From positions 2,604,001 to 2,668,000 of the forward strand of contig OZ244811.1 of assembly GCA_965220105.1 (NCBI GenBank): a stretch of 64,000 nucleotides of DNA, read 5' to 3'. A program made the translations under genes and the position numbers. Positions 24,883 to 33,837 of this stretch are shown here, in pieces. The notes under the pieces are model-generated. The model had not been told where the DNA came from and ran no database searches. It was given only the letters and a program-made list of their open reading frames with translations. Numbering within the stretch: the first letter of the stretch is position 1; every line of letters starts with the position of its first letter. This DNA is from Bin87 sp965220105 (GTDB lineage Bacteria > Chloroflexota > Dehalococcoidia > Lucifugimonadales > UBA3495).

Positions 24883-25632
24883 ATGACTACCAAACCACCG
24901 CCGAAAGTTGGGTCGACCGAAATCACGCTGTACGATGACGACGGCGTTTTTTACCCCGAAACGGACGGTATGCCCTTGCCTGACGGATTTGAACAGGAGC
25001 CGCTATTCGCGCAGGTCGTCCCCGTGCTACGGGCCTACCTGAAGCAGCGCTACGACGTCATCATCAGCGGGGATACTTTCCTCTACTATGAGCAGGGCAA
25101 TCCGGCAGCGGTAGTCGCACCGGACTGCTACGTGTCTTTCGGAGTAACCGACGACCTGATTCCGCCGCTGAATTCCTATCTCACCTGGCGCGTGGGTAAG
25201 GTGCCCGATTTCGTGCTGGAGATTGCATCGAGAAGCACGGCAAGACGGGATAATGTCGAGAAGCGAGAATTGTACGCCCGACTTGGCATCGGGGAATACT
25301 GGCGTTACGACTGGACGCCGGACAGTCGATACTGCGGTGAACCGCTGCTGGGCGAGCGACTGGTAGACGGCGAGTATGTGCGGTTCCCCACCGAGCGGGA
25401 ACCGGATGGCCTGGTATGGGGGCATAGCCCGACAATCGGTTTGGACCTGTGCTGGGACAATGGGCGCCTGCGGTTCCGCATCCGGGAAACCGGCGAATAC
25501 CTCCTCGATTACACGGAATCCCAAACCGCCCTGCAATCTGCCGAAGCGGCCCGTGCAGCCGCCGAAGCCGAAACCGCTGAACTCCGTGAGCAACTGCGCC
25601 GGTTGCAGGCGCAGCAGGACGGGACATCCTGA
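24883..25632 (+). CDS. Uma2 family endonuclease (long form)
   Basis: The 249-aa protein has the same layout as the gene at 12810: an N-terminal arm, APDCYVSFG, PDFVLEIASRST, the Lys-containing segment NVEKRELYARLGIGEYWRYDW, a C-terminal beta part, and a terminal coiled coil (TALQSAEAARAAAEAETAELREQL). The nuclease site looks intact. It lies 47 bp after the disrupted DUF262 gene and 18 bp before gatB in the same direction. A TATACT hexamer about 35 bp upstream of the start may be its -10. Confidence 0.87.
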   Translation: MTTKPPPKVGSTEITLYDDDGVFYPETDGMPLPDGFEQEPLFAQVVPVLRAYLKQRYDVIISGDTFLYYEQGNPAAVVAPDCYVSFGVTDDLIPPLNSYLTWRVGKVPDFVLEIASRSTARRDNVEKRELYARLGIGEYWRYDWTPDSRYCGEPLLGERLVDGEYVRFPTEREPDGLVWGHSPTIGLDLCWDNGRLRFRIRETGEYLLDYTESQTALQSAEAARAAAEAETAELREQLRRLQAQQDGTS

Positions 25633-25650
25633 TTGACGCGGATGTAAGCC

Positions 25651-27159
25651 ATGCAATACGAAACCGTTATCGGGCTTGAGGTTCATGTGCAGCTGCGTAC
25701 CCGCAGCAAGATGTTCTGCGGGTGTCCGGCGGACTATCAGGCGGCCGACCCCAACACACGCACCTGTCCGGTGTGCCTGGGTTTGCCGGGCGCGCTGCCG
25801 GTCATCAACCGGCGGGCCGTGGAGTACACGGTGATGACGGGATTGGCCCTGCACTGCCGTATTCCCGAATTTACTAAGTTCGATCGCAAGAACTATCCCT
25901 ATCCCGACCTGATGAAGGGATACCAGATATCCCAGTATGATTTGCCGTTGGCGCTGGACGGCCACGTCGAAATCGACGGCGACCCCGGCCTGGGTCTGGG
26001 TCAACGGAGCATCGGCGTCGAACGGGTTCACCTGGAGGAGGACGTCGCCAAGTTGCAGCACTTCCCCGACGCGGCGGACGAGGGTTGGGGCGACGGCTAC
26101 TCGCTGGTGGACGTGAACCGCTCCGGCGTGCCCCTCATGGAAATCGTGAGTCGGCCCGACCTGCGTTCCCCGGAAGAGGCACGTCAGTACCTGACCTCGC
26201 TGCACTCGCTGGTGCAGTACCTGGGCGTGTCCACGGGCAACATGCAGGATGGCAACTTCCGCTGCGACGCCAACGTGAGTATCCGACCGGTCGGCAGCGA
26301 GGTGTTCGGCACGCGCACCGAAGTCAAGAACATGAACAGCTTCCACTCCGTGTACCAGGCCCTGGAATTCGAGGTGGAGCGGCAGCGTCGGGTCATTGAA
26401 GCCGGTGGAGCGGTGGAGCAGGAAACCCGCGGCTGGATTGAGGAACGGGAAGTCACGGTTTCGCAGCGCAGCAAGGAGTACGCCCACGATTACAGGTATT
26501 TCCCGGAGCCGGACCTGCCGCCCCTGCGGATCGGCGCGGAAACAATCCGGCGGTTGCAGGGCGAGGTGCCGGAGCTGGCTCCCCAGCGTAAGGCGCGCTT
26601 CCAGGCCGATTTTGGACTGTCGGAATACGACTCCGGTTTGCTGGTCGGGTCGCGGACGATGGCTGATTATTTCGAGGCGGCGGTTGAGCTGCGCGCCAAC
26701 GCCGGAGGCGACGGTACGGTCGTCGCCAAAGAGGTTGCCAATTGGATGCTGGGCGACCTCGCCCGGTTGTTAAATCAGGATCGGCGCGAGATTGAGGCGT
26801 CACCCATTGCGCCGGCGCAGTTGTCGGAGTTGCTGGGCCTGATTGACGATGGCACGTTATCGACGTCGCTGGCCAAGACTGTGCTCGAAGAGATGTACGC
26901 CACGGGCGCCGGGGCGGCGGATGTGGTGGCTGAGCAAGGGCTCGGGCAGATCAGCGAGACTTCAGCCATCGAGGCGGCGGTGGACGAGGCGATTGCTGCC
27001 AACCCCAAGGCGGTGGCCGATTACATCGGCGGCAAGGATACGGCGGCCCGGTTCCTGATGGGTCAGGTGATGCGGCTCACGAAGGGGCAGGCGCAGCCGG
27101 ACCTCGCGCTACAGCTGGTGCAGGAAGGTCTGGAGGCGGAGAAGGCGCGGCAGGGGTGA
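25651..27159 (+). CDS. gatB: aspartyl/glutamyl-tRNA(Asn/Gln) amidotransferase subunit B
   Basis: This is the kinase/tRNA-binding subunit of GatCAB, which amidates misacylated Glu-tRNA(Gln) and Asp-tRNA(Asn). The 502-aa protein has the diagnostic N-terminus YETVIGLEVHVQLRTRSKMFCGC, the zinc-site Cys of NTRTCPVCLGLPGALP, the LMKGYQISQYDLP block and the C-terminal Yqey-like tail domain (ISETSAIEAAVDEAIAANPKAVADYIGGK). Length is normal. gatA and gatC are not in the window, so the operon is split in this genome. Confidence 0.97.
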   Translation: MQYETVIGLEVHVQLRTRSKMFCGCPADYQAADPNTRTCPVCLGLPGALPVINRRAVEYTVMTGLALHCRIPEFTKFDRKNYPYPDLMKGYQISQYDLPLALDGHVEIDGDPGLGLGQRSIGVERVHLEEDVAKLQHFPDAADEGWGDGYSLVDVNRSGVPLMEIVSRPDLRSPEEARQYLTSLHSLVQYLGVSTGNMQDGNFRCDANVSIRPVGSEVFGTRTEVKNMNSFHSVYQALEFEVERQRRVIEAGGAVEQETRGWIEEREVTVSQRSKEYAHDYRYFPEPDLPPLRIGAETIRRLQGEVPELAPQRKARFQADFGLSEYDSGLLVGSRTMADYFEAAVELRANAGGDGTVVAKEVANWMLGDLARLLNQDRREIEASPIAPAQLSELLGLIDDGTLSTSLAKTVLEEMYATGAGAADVVAEQGLGQISETSAIEAAVDEAIAANPKAVADYIGGKDTAARFLMGQVMRLTKGQAQPDLALQLVQEGLEAEKARQG

Positions 27160-27189
27160 ACGTGGGAGAGGAAAACCGCCGCGCTGGCA

Positions 27190-27226
27190 TCGAGATTGCC
27201 ACGTCGCTGCGCTCCTCGCAATGACA
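27190..27226. repeat. family-B half-repeat
   Basis: A single right arm (GAGATTGCCACGTCGCTGCG followed by CTCCTCGCAATGACA) lies between gatB and secG. Confidence 0.7.
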
Positions 27227-27272
27227 GATTGGCGACGGCGCGTGGTAAAATCTGTGGTGTTGGTGTACTTAT

Positions 27273-27488
27273 ATGTCGCTTTTTAACGTAGTACAAATAC
27301 TGGTTTCCATTGTGCTGGTGCTGATAATCCTGTCGCAGGTGCGAGAGGCTGGCAGCGGATTTTTCGGCAGCGCCCAGAACACGGCGCGGACGCGTCGCGG
27401 GTTGGAGCGGACGCTGTTCCAGATGACTATCGGTGTAATCGTGGTATTTCTGGTGGTGTCGACACTCAGCGCCCGGCTCACCGGCTAG
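27273..27488 (+). CDS. secG: preprotein translocase subunit SecG
   Basis: The 71-aa membrane protein of the SecYEG channel has two hydrophobic segments (about residues 4-22 and 49-67) and the intervening Gly-rich loop REAGSGFFGSAQ. Size and topology are normal. A TAAAAT hexamer ~25 bp upstream may be its -10. It is followed after 2 bp by the SAM hydroxide adenosyltransferase gene. Confidence 0.9.
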   Translation: MSLFNVVQILVSIVLVLIILSQVREAGSGFFGSAQNTARTRRGLERTLFQMTIGVIVVFLVVSTLSARLTG

Positions 27489-27490
27489 TA

Positions 27491-28375
27491 TTGGACGCCG
27501 GCAATGGGGCCGGCGTGGCGAGCCAGCTGGCGGCTCCGCCCATCGTCCTTGCCACCGATTTCGGCGTCGCCGATGCCTACGTAGGCATGATGCGCGGCAC
27601 GATACTGGGTATCAACCCGGCTGCCACGATAATCGATCTGACCCACGGGATCGGCCCGCAGGACATCAGGCATGGAGCGGTGGCGCTGGCCGATGCGGCG
27701 CCGTATTTCCCCGACGGCAGTTTCTTCGTTGCAGTGGTGGACCCGGGCGTGGGCACGAGCCGGTCGGCCCTGTTGATGCAGACACCCGACGCCTGGTTCC
27801 TGGCCCCGGACAACGGGTTGCTGACGCTGGTATGCCGGCGTTTCGACGCGTCCTTCGGCGATTCGGCGATGGCCGGCACGGTTCCCATACCAGACGGTTG
27901 CGCCGCCTGGAGATTGACCAACCCCGTCTATTGGCGACACCCGGTGAGCGATACGTTCCATGGTCGGGACGTGTTCGCCCCGGTGGCGGCGCATCTATCG
28001 CTGGGGGTTCAGCCGGATGAGTTGGGCGAACCCGTGGATGAAATCAACCACCTTGCGCTGCCGATTTCGCGGGTTCGGGACGGCGCCATATCGGGGCAGG
28101 TGGTGTTTGCCGACGCCTTCGGCAACCTGATTACGGACATCACTGCCAACCTGGTGAGTGATTTGGCGGGAGTTGTCGGTCTTCATGCAATCGTAGTGGC
28201 GGTCGCCGGGCGGAAGATCGTCGGACTGTCGCGCACCTTCCATGACCCGCCTGGGGTAGGACTGCGAGCGCTGGTGGGTAGCCACGGGCGTCTGGAGATT
28301 GCGGTGGTGGACGGGAGTGCGGCGATGACTCTGGGGGTTGGAGCGGGGGCAAGGGTGGGGGTGGGGGCTGGATAA
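27491..28375 (+). CDS. SAM hydroxide adenosyltransferase (DUF62 family)
   Basis: The family converts S-adenosylmethionine and hydroxide to adenosine and methionine. The 294-aa protein shows the D-R-H-type active-site region of this fold: LATDFGVADAYVGMMRGTI near the N-terminus, VVDPGVGTSRSAL, WFLAPDNGLLTLV in the middle and the C-terminal barrel segment VFADAFGNLITDI. The start is uncertain: TTG 27491 lies 2 bp after the secG stop (coupled translation), while GTG 27515 is an alternative. The C-terminal Gly/Ala-Val run (LGVGAGARVGVGAG) is low complexity. Confidence 0.9.
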   Translation: MDAGNGAGVASQLAAPPIVLATDFGVADAYVGMMRGTILGINPAATIIDLTHGIGPQDIRHGAVALADAAPYFPDGSFFVAVVDPGVGTSRSALLMQTPDAWFLAPDNGLLTLVCRRFDASFGDSAMAGTVPIPDGCAAWRLTNPVYWRHPVSDTFHGRDVFAPVAAHLSLGVQPDELGEPVDEINHLALPISRVRDGAISGQVVFADAFGNLITDITANLVSDLAGVVGLHAIVVAVAGRKIVGLSRTFHDPPGVGLRALVGSHGRLEIAVVDGSAAMTLGVGAGARVGVGAG

Positions 28376-28400
28376 TGATCCGACATTGCGGCTTGCCAGC

Positions 28401-29147
28401 TTACTGAAAACGGCCGAACTCCTGTGGCAGCAACTCCAGCAGCTGCTCCGCCGTCATACCATACACATCGTAGGTCATATACAACTGGTCCAGTACATCC
28501 ATCAGACGGACGACGCCACCGGCCGGCCGTGGGTTGCCGCCACCGCCGGCGATACCGGATTTCTGTTGTCCAGTCGCCGAGTCGATGTACAGTCGATTCG
28601 CCAGATCCGTAACCCCCGGCGAACGATACGCCTCAACTTTGCCGATGAGTCGGTCTGCCAGATGCTCCATACCAGAAACCGGCTGTGACAGCAAACCGCG
28701 CGCCCGTTCATCGCCGTGCCGAGTGTAAATGTCCCAAGCAAACAGTAACCGATTGCGGTGCCTTTGGCTGGCACCCCGCCTCTCGTCCAGAGGGTCAATC
28801 ACGTATGCTACATCAGCGTTGGCAACCCGCATCCGCCCGTCACCAGTCCGGCTCACCACCTGGTCAAAATAGAACATCCCCAGCCACGACCACAGCGGCG
28901 CATTGTCGGCAACATGGATATTGCCCAAAGGGGCTAACCGCTCGCTGAGATATTGGCCGGCTTCCCGTCTGTTGGCAAAAACGCGCCGCGCGACAAACAC
29001 TGCCGGCCTAACCGGCTGGGCGTAGCGCGGTTCGGTCAGCAGACCATGGGGAAAGGGAGAGCTCGCGTCAATTCGCAGTGCGGCCAAGTATTCTTTCGCC
29101 GCCTCAATGCCCTCGACGGTCAATTCGCGAACTCTTTGCTCACTCAT
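28401..29147 (-). CDS. DUF6339-like protein, third gene of the GHKL-ATPase operon
   Basis: The 248-aa protein resembles DUF6339. It has LWSWLGMFYFDQV in the middle, then HRNRLLFAWDIYTRH, and ends GGVVRLMDVLDQLYMTYDVYGM with LLELLPQEFGRF. I recall this family from operons with MORC/MutL-like GHKL ATPases that are thought to be restriction-like defence systems; the molecular role is unknown. Its start overlaps the stop of the upstream gene by 4 bp (29144-29147), showing translational coupling. The match is from memory of the family pattern and not from a search. Confidence 0.65.
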   Translation of the reverse strand: MSEQRVRELTVEGIEAAKEYLAALRIDASSPFPHGLLTEPRYAQPVRPAVFVARRVFANRREAGQYLSERLAPLGNIHVADNAPLWSWLGMFYFDQVVSRTGDGRMRVANADVAYVIDPLDERRGASQRHRNRLLFAWDIYTRHGDERARGLLSQPVSGMEHLADRLIGKVEAYRSPGVTDLANRLYIDSATGQQKSGIAGGGGNPRPAGGVVRLMDVLDQLYMTYDVYGMTAEQLLELLPQEFGRFQ

Positions 29148-29899
29148 GATGCTCTCGATTTCGCGTACAGTTCACTGGCGTGAAACCGTTCCTTAGTGAA
29201 GGTCTTAACCGCATCGTCGATGAATCTGGCAACTTCGCCTTTGTCGTGTCCGTTCTCTCCGGTTTCCGGATAGTCTGCAGAATGGAACCTTTTGGTGAAC
29301 TTCACCCAATTCGTCAAGCCTTCTCCATCGTCGTCATCCCAATCGAAATCTTCTACGATAAGGGCGCGGGTGAGTATCGCTCGCAACACTTCGGGCAGAA
29401 CTACCCCTCGCAAAGCATCATCCTGTCGCATCGTCGCGCTGATTCCACTGATGTTTTTATTGACCTGCAGAGTAGGATTTTCGCCGGGTTCTCCGAAATC
29501 CAGCCGCCACACTTCCTGCACCAAATCCACCTCTTCAAGCCACAACAGAGATTCTCGCCCGGCGGCTCGCTTGGGACTGATGCTATTAGCCAGCGCCAGT
29601 ATTTTCCCCGAGTCATCCAGTACTGTCACGCGAAAATACGGATTGACCGGGACTTCGGTAAGACTGCGGTCTGCCGGTGGTGTTGGTGAACCCACCATCC
29701 CCCAGTCAAAGCGCATCCCTCCCCAACCCTTGTTGGCAGCGATGATTACCTTGGCATCCTCCGGTAGCCTCAGCTCTGCCAAATTCAGCGTCGCGCTAAA
29801 AGTGGGCGGGTTGCCGTCGCCGGTTTCATGCAGTTCAATGGTTACATTATGCTGTCCAATCCGCTTGCGCCCGGTGAAATTAAACCGTCGTATCGGCAT
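29144..29899 (-). CDS. hypothetical middle protein of the GHKL-ATPase operon (251 aa)
   Basis: The start at 29899 has GGAGGGG 3-4 nt upstream and lies inside the end of the ATPase gene (20-bp overlap); the longer frame to 30157 is antisense noise. The first ~120 residues look like a beta-sandwich (MPIRRFNFTGRKRIGQHNVTIEL, VIIAANKGWGGMRFDWG, YFRVTVLDDSGKILALANSI), with WGG and FDWG possibly structural. The second half is helical and acidic, with EDFDWDDDDGEG near residue 200 as a possible metal or nuclease-like patch. I cannot name a family. Tight overlap with both neighbours indicates a dedicated three-gene operon. Confidence 0.75.
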   Translation of the reverse strand: MPIRRFNFTGRKRIGQHNVTIELHETGDGNPPTFSATLNLAELRLPEDAKVIIAANKGWGGMRFDWGMVGSPTPPADRSLTEVPVNPYFRVTVLDDSGKILALANSISPKRAAGRESLLWLEEVDLVQEVWRLDFGEPGENPTLQVNKNISGISATMRQDDALRGVVLPEVLRAILTRALIVEDFDWDDDDGEGLTNWVKFTKRFHSADYPETGENGHDKGEVARFIDDAVKTFTKERFHASELYAKSRAS

Positions 29900-31907
29900 G
29901 GTCCCCCTCCATTTCGCTGATGCGCTCAATCCGTATATGCACATCGCGCAACGGGTCATAGCCAGACACTGCAAACTCGAAATCCTCCGGATCGTCAATA
30001 TCCAGGAACAGCTCGTTGCCCGAACTGCCCCGTCTGACCTCGCAACCTCCCATCTGGTGCGGCAGAGCGTCTCGCCCATGCAACAGAAAATCCTCGGGAC
30101 TATACCTGGACAAAGGATTACCCTTCGGAATCTCGTAGGCAACGCGGAGCCGCACACGCGCCGGCGGGTTAGTCAGTCCGCTGGCAAGTCTGACCCGAAA
30201 CCCATCCTCCATTTGGGCGATGTCAAAAACCTGGGGCTGCCGCTTTGGGATGTCAGGAGGTATGTAGTGGTCCGTTGGACCTTCCCTAACCCTGCGCTCG
30301 GTAGGGCGTCCGTCGCTGCCATCCCAAAAGAAAATATCGGTAAAGGCATCCTTCTGCACTTCCTCGGTAGGCGGTTCAAGCAGGGTTAGCAGATTGCCCG
30401 GGGTGTTACGGACTTCGTCAATGCGAACGCGCGGGCGCTCCCAACGGTTGGCGACCCGACTCGTGCGTTGACGCCATGAAGTGTGCGCCGGAGGTTCCGA
30501 ATCCCGTAGCATTGCTGCCAGGGGCTCCTCCTGGTCCACCACCAGCAGGGCGCAGGCTTCCCGGCGGCGTCGGATAAAGTCCATATTGCCGTGGATGGAA
30601 AGAGTGCCGCGCACATAGTAATCGTGCCCTTCGGTCAAATCCGTATCCCGTTGCAAGTACAAGCGCAGAGTAGTGTCTTGAATCTCCCCGCCTCTTCGTT
30701 GAACAACGGTTCCGATGCGGAAAGCCAGCATCTCGCCGGCCTGATAGCGGTTGCGCCACGCAGCCAGTTGGTTGGCATCATACCGGTCACGGTTGGCCGA
30801 GGGTGGAGCATCCAAGACCTCATAATCTTCGTCCGGGCGATTCAGGCTGGCGCGGCACATGGCAAAGAGCCGCCGGTAGCTTTCTGAGCTGTGTTCACCC
30901 GTAGCCGGCAAAGGCAGATGCCTGACTATTCCGTCAATGGTGTCCTTGCCGACCAGCACCGGAGCCGTACCGTCGCCGGAGTCAATGATAACTTCCAAGT
31001 TGCCGGCGATAATGGGATAAAAGTAATTGTGGACGACGGCAGCCAGCAACTCGTTTGGGCCAATCCCTGCGCCATCATCCTCTTCCCTGGTGATCGTTGC
31101 GGCTCTTCCGATGCGTGGGAATGGGATAACGACTGACAGGCCTGAATTGCTGCGGAACTGGAGGTCAAAATCGGCGATGCACTCCTCAATAAATGGGCGC
31201 TGTTCCGGTTCTGATGTCCTCAGGGGAAGCGGCAAGCCGTCGTGGCCAGCTACCGCAAGATAGCCAATGGGATCGTAGCGTTGGCCGTTTATACTGTGCT
31301 TGGACAAAACCGCCTGCCCCATCAGCAGCGTTTCGCCATCCTGGCGGTGCGTAATTGCCAGGTATGCACTGATTTGCGAGGCGTCGGGGAACACCCATTT
31401 GCCCAAACCCCAGGAACCGTTGTCAGAATCACCCTTGCCGGACAACCCAACGTTGCGGAAGAACCAGTAAAAGTGATTGCCGCCGTCAGTAGTATCGTAT
31501 TCCCGCCAGTCCCCACTCAATCCCATAGTGCCGGCATCCTCGACAACGATGTATGGTACTCCGCCGGACACCAGATTAGCGTCGTCGGCGCGCTCCCGAA
31601 TCCCAGTGTCCAGGTCGTCAATCCCCACCAGATGCGGGGCAATGCCGGCGAAGTACCGGGACGCCTTCTCCGAAGGTAGCGGGTTGAGGACACCGGCCAG
31701 CGAAAAACGCACTCGTACCGGGCCGGTCGTTCCGATAGGATTGCCTAGAACTTTATCTACGCCCGCATCCAGCGAATTCTGTATCGCCTCACGCACTAAC
31801 CGGGTGTTGATAGGCTCATCCTCAAAAAACTCCCGCACCACCGTCCCCTGATTTACTTCCGGCGGGGACATCTTGCGAAAACGCCACTTTATGTCTGTCA
31901 TGTTCAT
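29880..31907 (-). CDS. GHKL-type (MORC/MutL-like) ATPase, first gene of a candidate defence operon
   Basis: The 675-aa protein opens with a Bergerat-fold ATPase. The N-box is E40xxxN44 (REAIQNSLDAG), the G1 box D124AGTMG (YIVVEDAGTMGLSGD) and the G2 box GSWGLGKWVF at 164-173, with the acceptor-like Glu and Asn in place. A middle beta domain and C-terminal region follow, without a recognised nuclease. MORC/MutL-like GHKL ATPases of this kind occur in bacterial restriction-like operons with DUF6339, Z1 helicase and nuclease partners; here only two short partners follow, with no Z1 or methylase. ATG 31907 is used; ATG 31901 is possible. Confidence 0.82.
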   Translation of the reverse strand: MNMTDIKWRFRKMSPPEVNQGTVVREFFEDEPINTRLVREAIQNSLDAGVDKVLGNPIGTTGPVRVRFSLAGVLNPLPSEKASRYFAGIAPHLVGIDDLDTGIRERADDANLVSGGVPYIVVEDAGTMGLSGDWREYDTTDGGNHFYWFFRNVGLSGKGDSDNGSWGLGKWVFPDASQISAYLAITHRQDGETLLMGQAVLSKHSINGQRYDPIGYLAVAGHDGLPLPLRTSEPEQRPFIEECIADFDLQFRSNSGLSVVIPFPRIGRAATITREEDDGAGIGPNELLAAVVHNYFYPIIAGNLEVIIDSGDGTAPVLVGKDTIDGIVRHLPLPATGEHSSESYRRLFAMCRASLNRPDEDYEVLDAPPSANRDRYDANQLAAWRNRYQAGEMLAFRIGTVVQRRGGEIQDTTLRLYLQRDTDLTEGHDYYVRGTLSIHGNMDFIRRRREACALLVVDQEEPLAAMLRDSEPPAHTSWRQRTSRVANRWERPRVRIDEVRNTPGNLLTLLEPPTEEVQKDAFTDIFFWDGSDGRPTERRVREGPTDHYIPPDIPKRQPQVFDIAQMEDGFRVRLASGLTNPPARVRLRVAYEIPKGNPLSRYSPEDFLLHGRDALPHQMGGCEVRRGSSGNELFLDIDDPEDFEFAVSGYDPLRDVHIRIERISEMEGDHADTTV

Positions 31908-32008
31908 ACTACCAGCGCCATCTGAACGATCAAACTCGCGCGTACAACAACAATAGCCGCGCGCGGGGTCAACGCGCTAATACGCCAGGCTGGCGTATCG
32001 CCCTCGCC

Positions 32009-32036
32009 TTGACACCGTTCCGGCCCGTGCTACTAT
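32009..32036 (+). promoter_or_regulatory. sigma-70-type promoter TTGACA-N16-TACTAT
   Basis: A perfect -35 (32009-32014) and a near-consensus -10 (32031-32036) with a 16-bp spacer lie 91 bp upstream of the E1alpha start. This is the clearest housekeeping promoter in the window. A leader hairpin follows. Confidence 0.8.
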
Positions 32037-32052
32037 TGGGCCACCCCAAAAG

Positions 32053-32075
32053 CCGGCGAAATCAACGCCGGTTTT
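32053..32075 (+). promoter_or_regulatory. leader hairpin CCGGCG/CGCCGG + TTTT (possible attenuator)
   Basis: A short stem (32053-32058 with 32066-32071) followed by TTTT lies 17 bp after the promoter's -10 and 52 bp before the start codon. It is placed where early termination could control the E1 operon, but the stem is only 6 bp. Confidence 0.4.
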
Positions 32076-32126
32076 CGTGTCACTGGACGCTGCTGATGGC
32101 GGCGTCACGCAAAGGAGCGTGTTGCT

Positions 32127-33137
32127 ATGGCACTAGAGCGCGACACCCTGCTGGGACTGTATCGCACCATGACGACCATACGGCATTTTGAAGAACGCGG
32201 CGTGCCCGAGACCGGGCAGCGCGGCATGTCATCTTCGGTTCACTCATCGGTGGGGCAGGAAGCCGTGCCCACCGGAGTTTGCGCCCACCTCACCGACGAA
32301 GACTACATCGGGAGCACCCACCGGGGGCACGGACACTGCATCGCCAAGGGCGTGGATCCAACGCTGATGATGGCCGAGCTGTTCGGTCGGATCGACGGGC
32401 CCAACAAGGGCAAGGGTGGCTCCATGCACATTGCCGACATGAGCAAGGGGATGCTGGGTACCAACGGCATCGTGGCCGGCAGCGTGCCGCTGGCAGTGGG
32501 CGCAGCGCTCACGTCCAAGATTCGCAAGCTGGGCCGCGTGGCGGTGGCGTTCTTCGGCGACGGCGGAGCGAACCAGGGAGTGCTGCACGAGTGCATGAAC
32601 CTGGCGTCGGTGTGGAAGCTGCCGGTGGTTTTCTGCTGCGAGAACAATGGTTACGCGGAATCTACTCCGGTGGAATACGCGCTGTCGACGGCTAACGTAT
32701 CCGACCGGGCGGCGTCTTACGACATGCCGGGGATCAACGTCGATGGCATGGACGTGCTGGCGGTTTACGAAGCGGCCGGTGAGGCGGTGGCCCGTGCCCG
32801 TGCTGGGAACGGTCCGTCGCTGCTGGAAGCCCGCACCTACCGGTATTACGGGCACACGGTGTTCGACAACCCGCTGACCTACCGCACCAAGGAGGAAGAA
32901 GACCACTGGCGCGCCCGGGATCCGCTGCTCACGTTCCGTAACCACATGGCGGAGCAGGGGAACATCATCGGCGCCGAAGAACTGGACCAGCTGGACGCCG
33001 AGGCGCTTAAGCTCATTGACGACGCGGTCGTGTTCGCCGATGCCAGCCCGCTTCCGGAACTCCACGAAATCTACGAGGACGTGTACGTAGACTACCCGGT
33101 GTCCATGATGCGCCGCGGCGCCAACATGACGGTGTAA
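32127..33137 (+). CDS. thiamine-dependent 2-oxoacid/acetoin dehydrogenase E1 component, alpha subunit
   Basis: The 336-aa alpha subunit of a heterotetrameric E1 decarboxylates a 2-oxoacid (pyruvate) or cleaves acetoin with TPP. The TPP motif GDGGANQGVLHECMN...ENNGYAES is complete (GDG to NN). RHFEERG and YRYYGHTVFDN (the regulatory His loop) are conserved. AAGGAG lies about 10 nt upstream of ATG 32127. E1beta follows, but two unrelated small genes separate them. E2 and E3 are absent from the window. Pyruvate versus acetoin cannot be decided from sequence. Confidence 0.92.
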   Translation: MALERDTLLGLYRTMTTIRHFEERGVPETGQRGMSSSVHSSVGQEAVPTGVCAHLTDEDYIGSTHRGHGHCIAKGVDPTLMMAELFGRIDGPNKGKGGSMHIADMSKGMLGTNGIVAGSVPLAVGAALTSKIRKLGRVAVAFFGDGGANQGVLHECMNLASVWKLPVVFCCENNGYAESTPVEYALSTANVSDRAASYDMPGINVDGMDVLAVYEAAGEAVARARAGNGPSLLEARTYRYYGHTVFDNPLTYRTKEEEDHWRARDPLLTFRNHMAEQGNIIGAEELDQLDAEALKLIDDAVVFADASPLPELHEIYEDVYVDYPVSMMRRGANMTV

Positions 33138-33177
33138 GAGGCACACAACGTTGTCCCGCGTTTAGGAGGTGCAGTCC

Positions 33178-33447
33178 ATGTCCACTTCCAAAATGTCCTC
33201 GGACGAGATTGCCGACCTGGGGGATCAGATTTACGAAGAGTGGATCAAACCCGGATTAACTAAATCTGATATCGGGAAGTTCGTGCACATTGATGTCAAC
33301 AGCGGAGAGTTTGAAATCGACGACGACGACATCACCGGTGATATTCAACTGCGAACCAGGATCCCTGAAGCCGTCATCTACACTGTGCGAGTCGGTTATT
33401 CGGCGACTTACTTTTTTGGTGGCTACTCAGAGGAACCTAAATTGTGA
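33178..33447 (+). CDS. hypothetical partner of clan AA protease (89 aa)
   Basis: A short acidic protein has helical MSSDEIADLGDQIYEEWIKPGL, then beta-like KFVHIDVNSGEFEIDDDDI and the ending IPEAVIYTVRVGYSATYFFGG. AGGAGGT 7 nt upstream supports ATG 33178. Its stop overlaps the next start by 4 bp (GTGA, 33444-33447), so the two are translationally coupled. I have seen this kind of gene next to clan AA aspartic proteases in other bacteria, which suggests a fixed pair; the function is unknown, and toxin-antitoxin-like or accessory roles are equally open. Confidence 0.7.
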   Translation: MSTSKMSSDEIADLGDQIYEEWIKPGLTKSDIGKFVHIDVNSGEFEIDDDDITGDIQLRTRIPEAVIYTVRVGYSATYFFGGYSEEPKL

Positions 33448-33824
33448 TCCTGGGGCGAGTCACGTCCACCCTTAGGGCCAGGGTCCAAATCGAGATCAGC
33501 GTAGGTGGCAGCGCTTGGGACGTATTGGACGCAGTGATCGATACCGGGTTTAACGGGCAATTGGCTCTTCCCGCTGAAACTGTACGCGACCTTGGTCTGA
33601 CTTTAGATCGGTTTCGTAGGGTTACCCCAGCCATTGGCGTGTCCAGGGTAGTGGCATCCGGAAACGTTCATTTGAATTGGGACGGCGAGCCCAAAAATGT
33701 TAGGGCCATAGAAGCTGGCGCAGAACCCCTGATCGGCATGGCCCTGCTGTGGGGCAACAGAATTATGATCGATGCTATTGAAGACGGAGCGGTGAGCATC
33801 GCCGCCATCCCCGCGACAACGTAG
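33444..33824 (+). CDS. clan AA (retropepsin-like) aspartic protease
   Basis: The 126-aa protein has the single-lobe aspartic protease pattern: the catalytic motif DTG at 33-35 (AVIDTGFNGQLALP) and the downstream hydrophobic-Gly motif EPLIGMALLWGN that packs on the active site. It would act as a homodimer. GTG 33444 overlaps the previous stop. It ends 13 bp before E1beta. The pair (33178-33824) lies inside a metabolic operon, between E1alpha and E1beta, and presumably uses its transcript. Confidence 0.82.
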   Translation: MILGRVTSTLRARVQIEISVGGSAWDVLDAVIDTGFNGQLALPAETVRDLGLTLDRFRRVTPAIGVSRVVASGNVHLNWDGEPKNVRAIEAGAEPLIGMALLWGNRIMIDAIEDGAVSIAAIPATT

Positions 33825-33837
33825 GAGGTTAAACACA

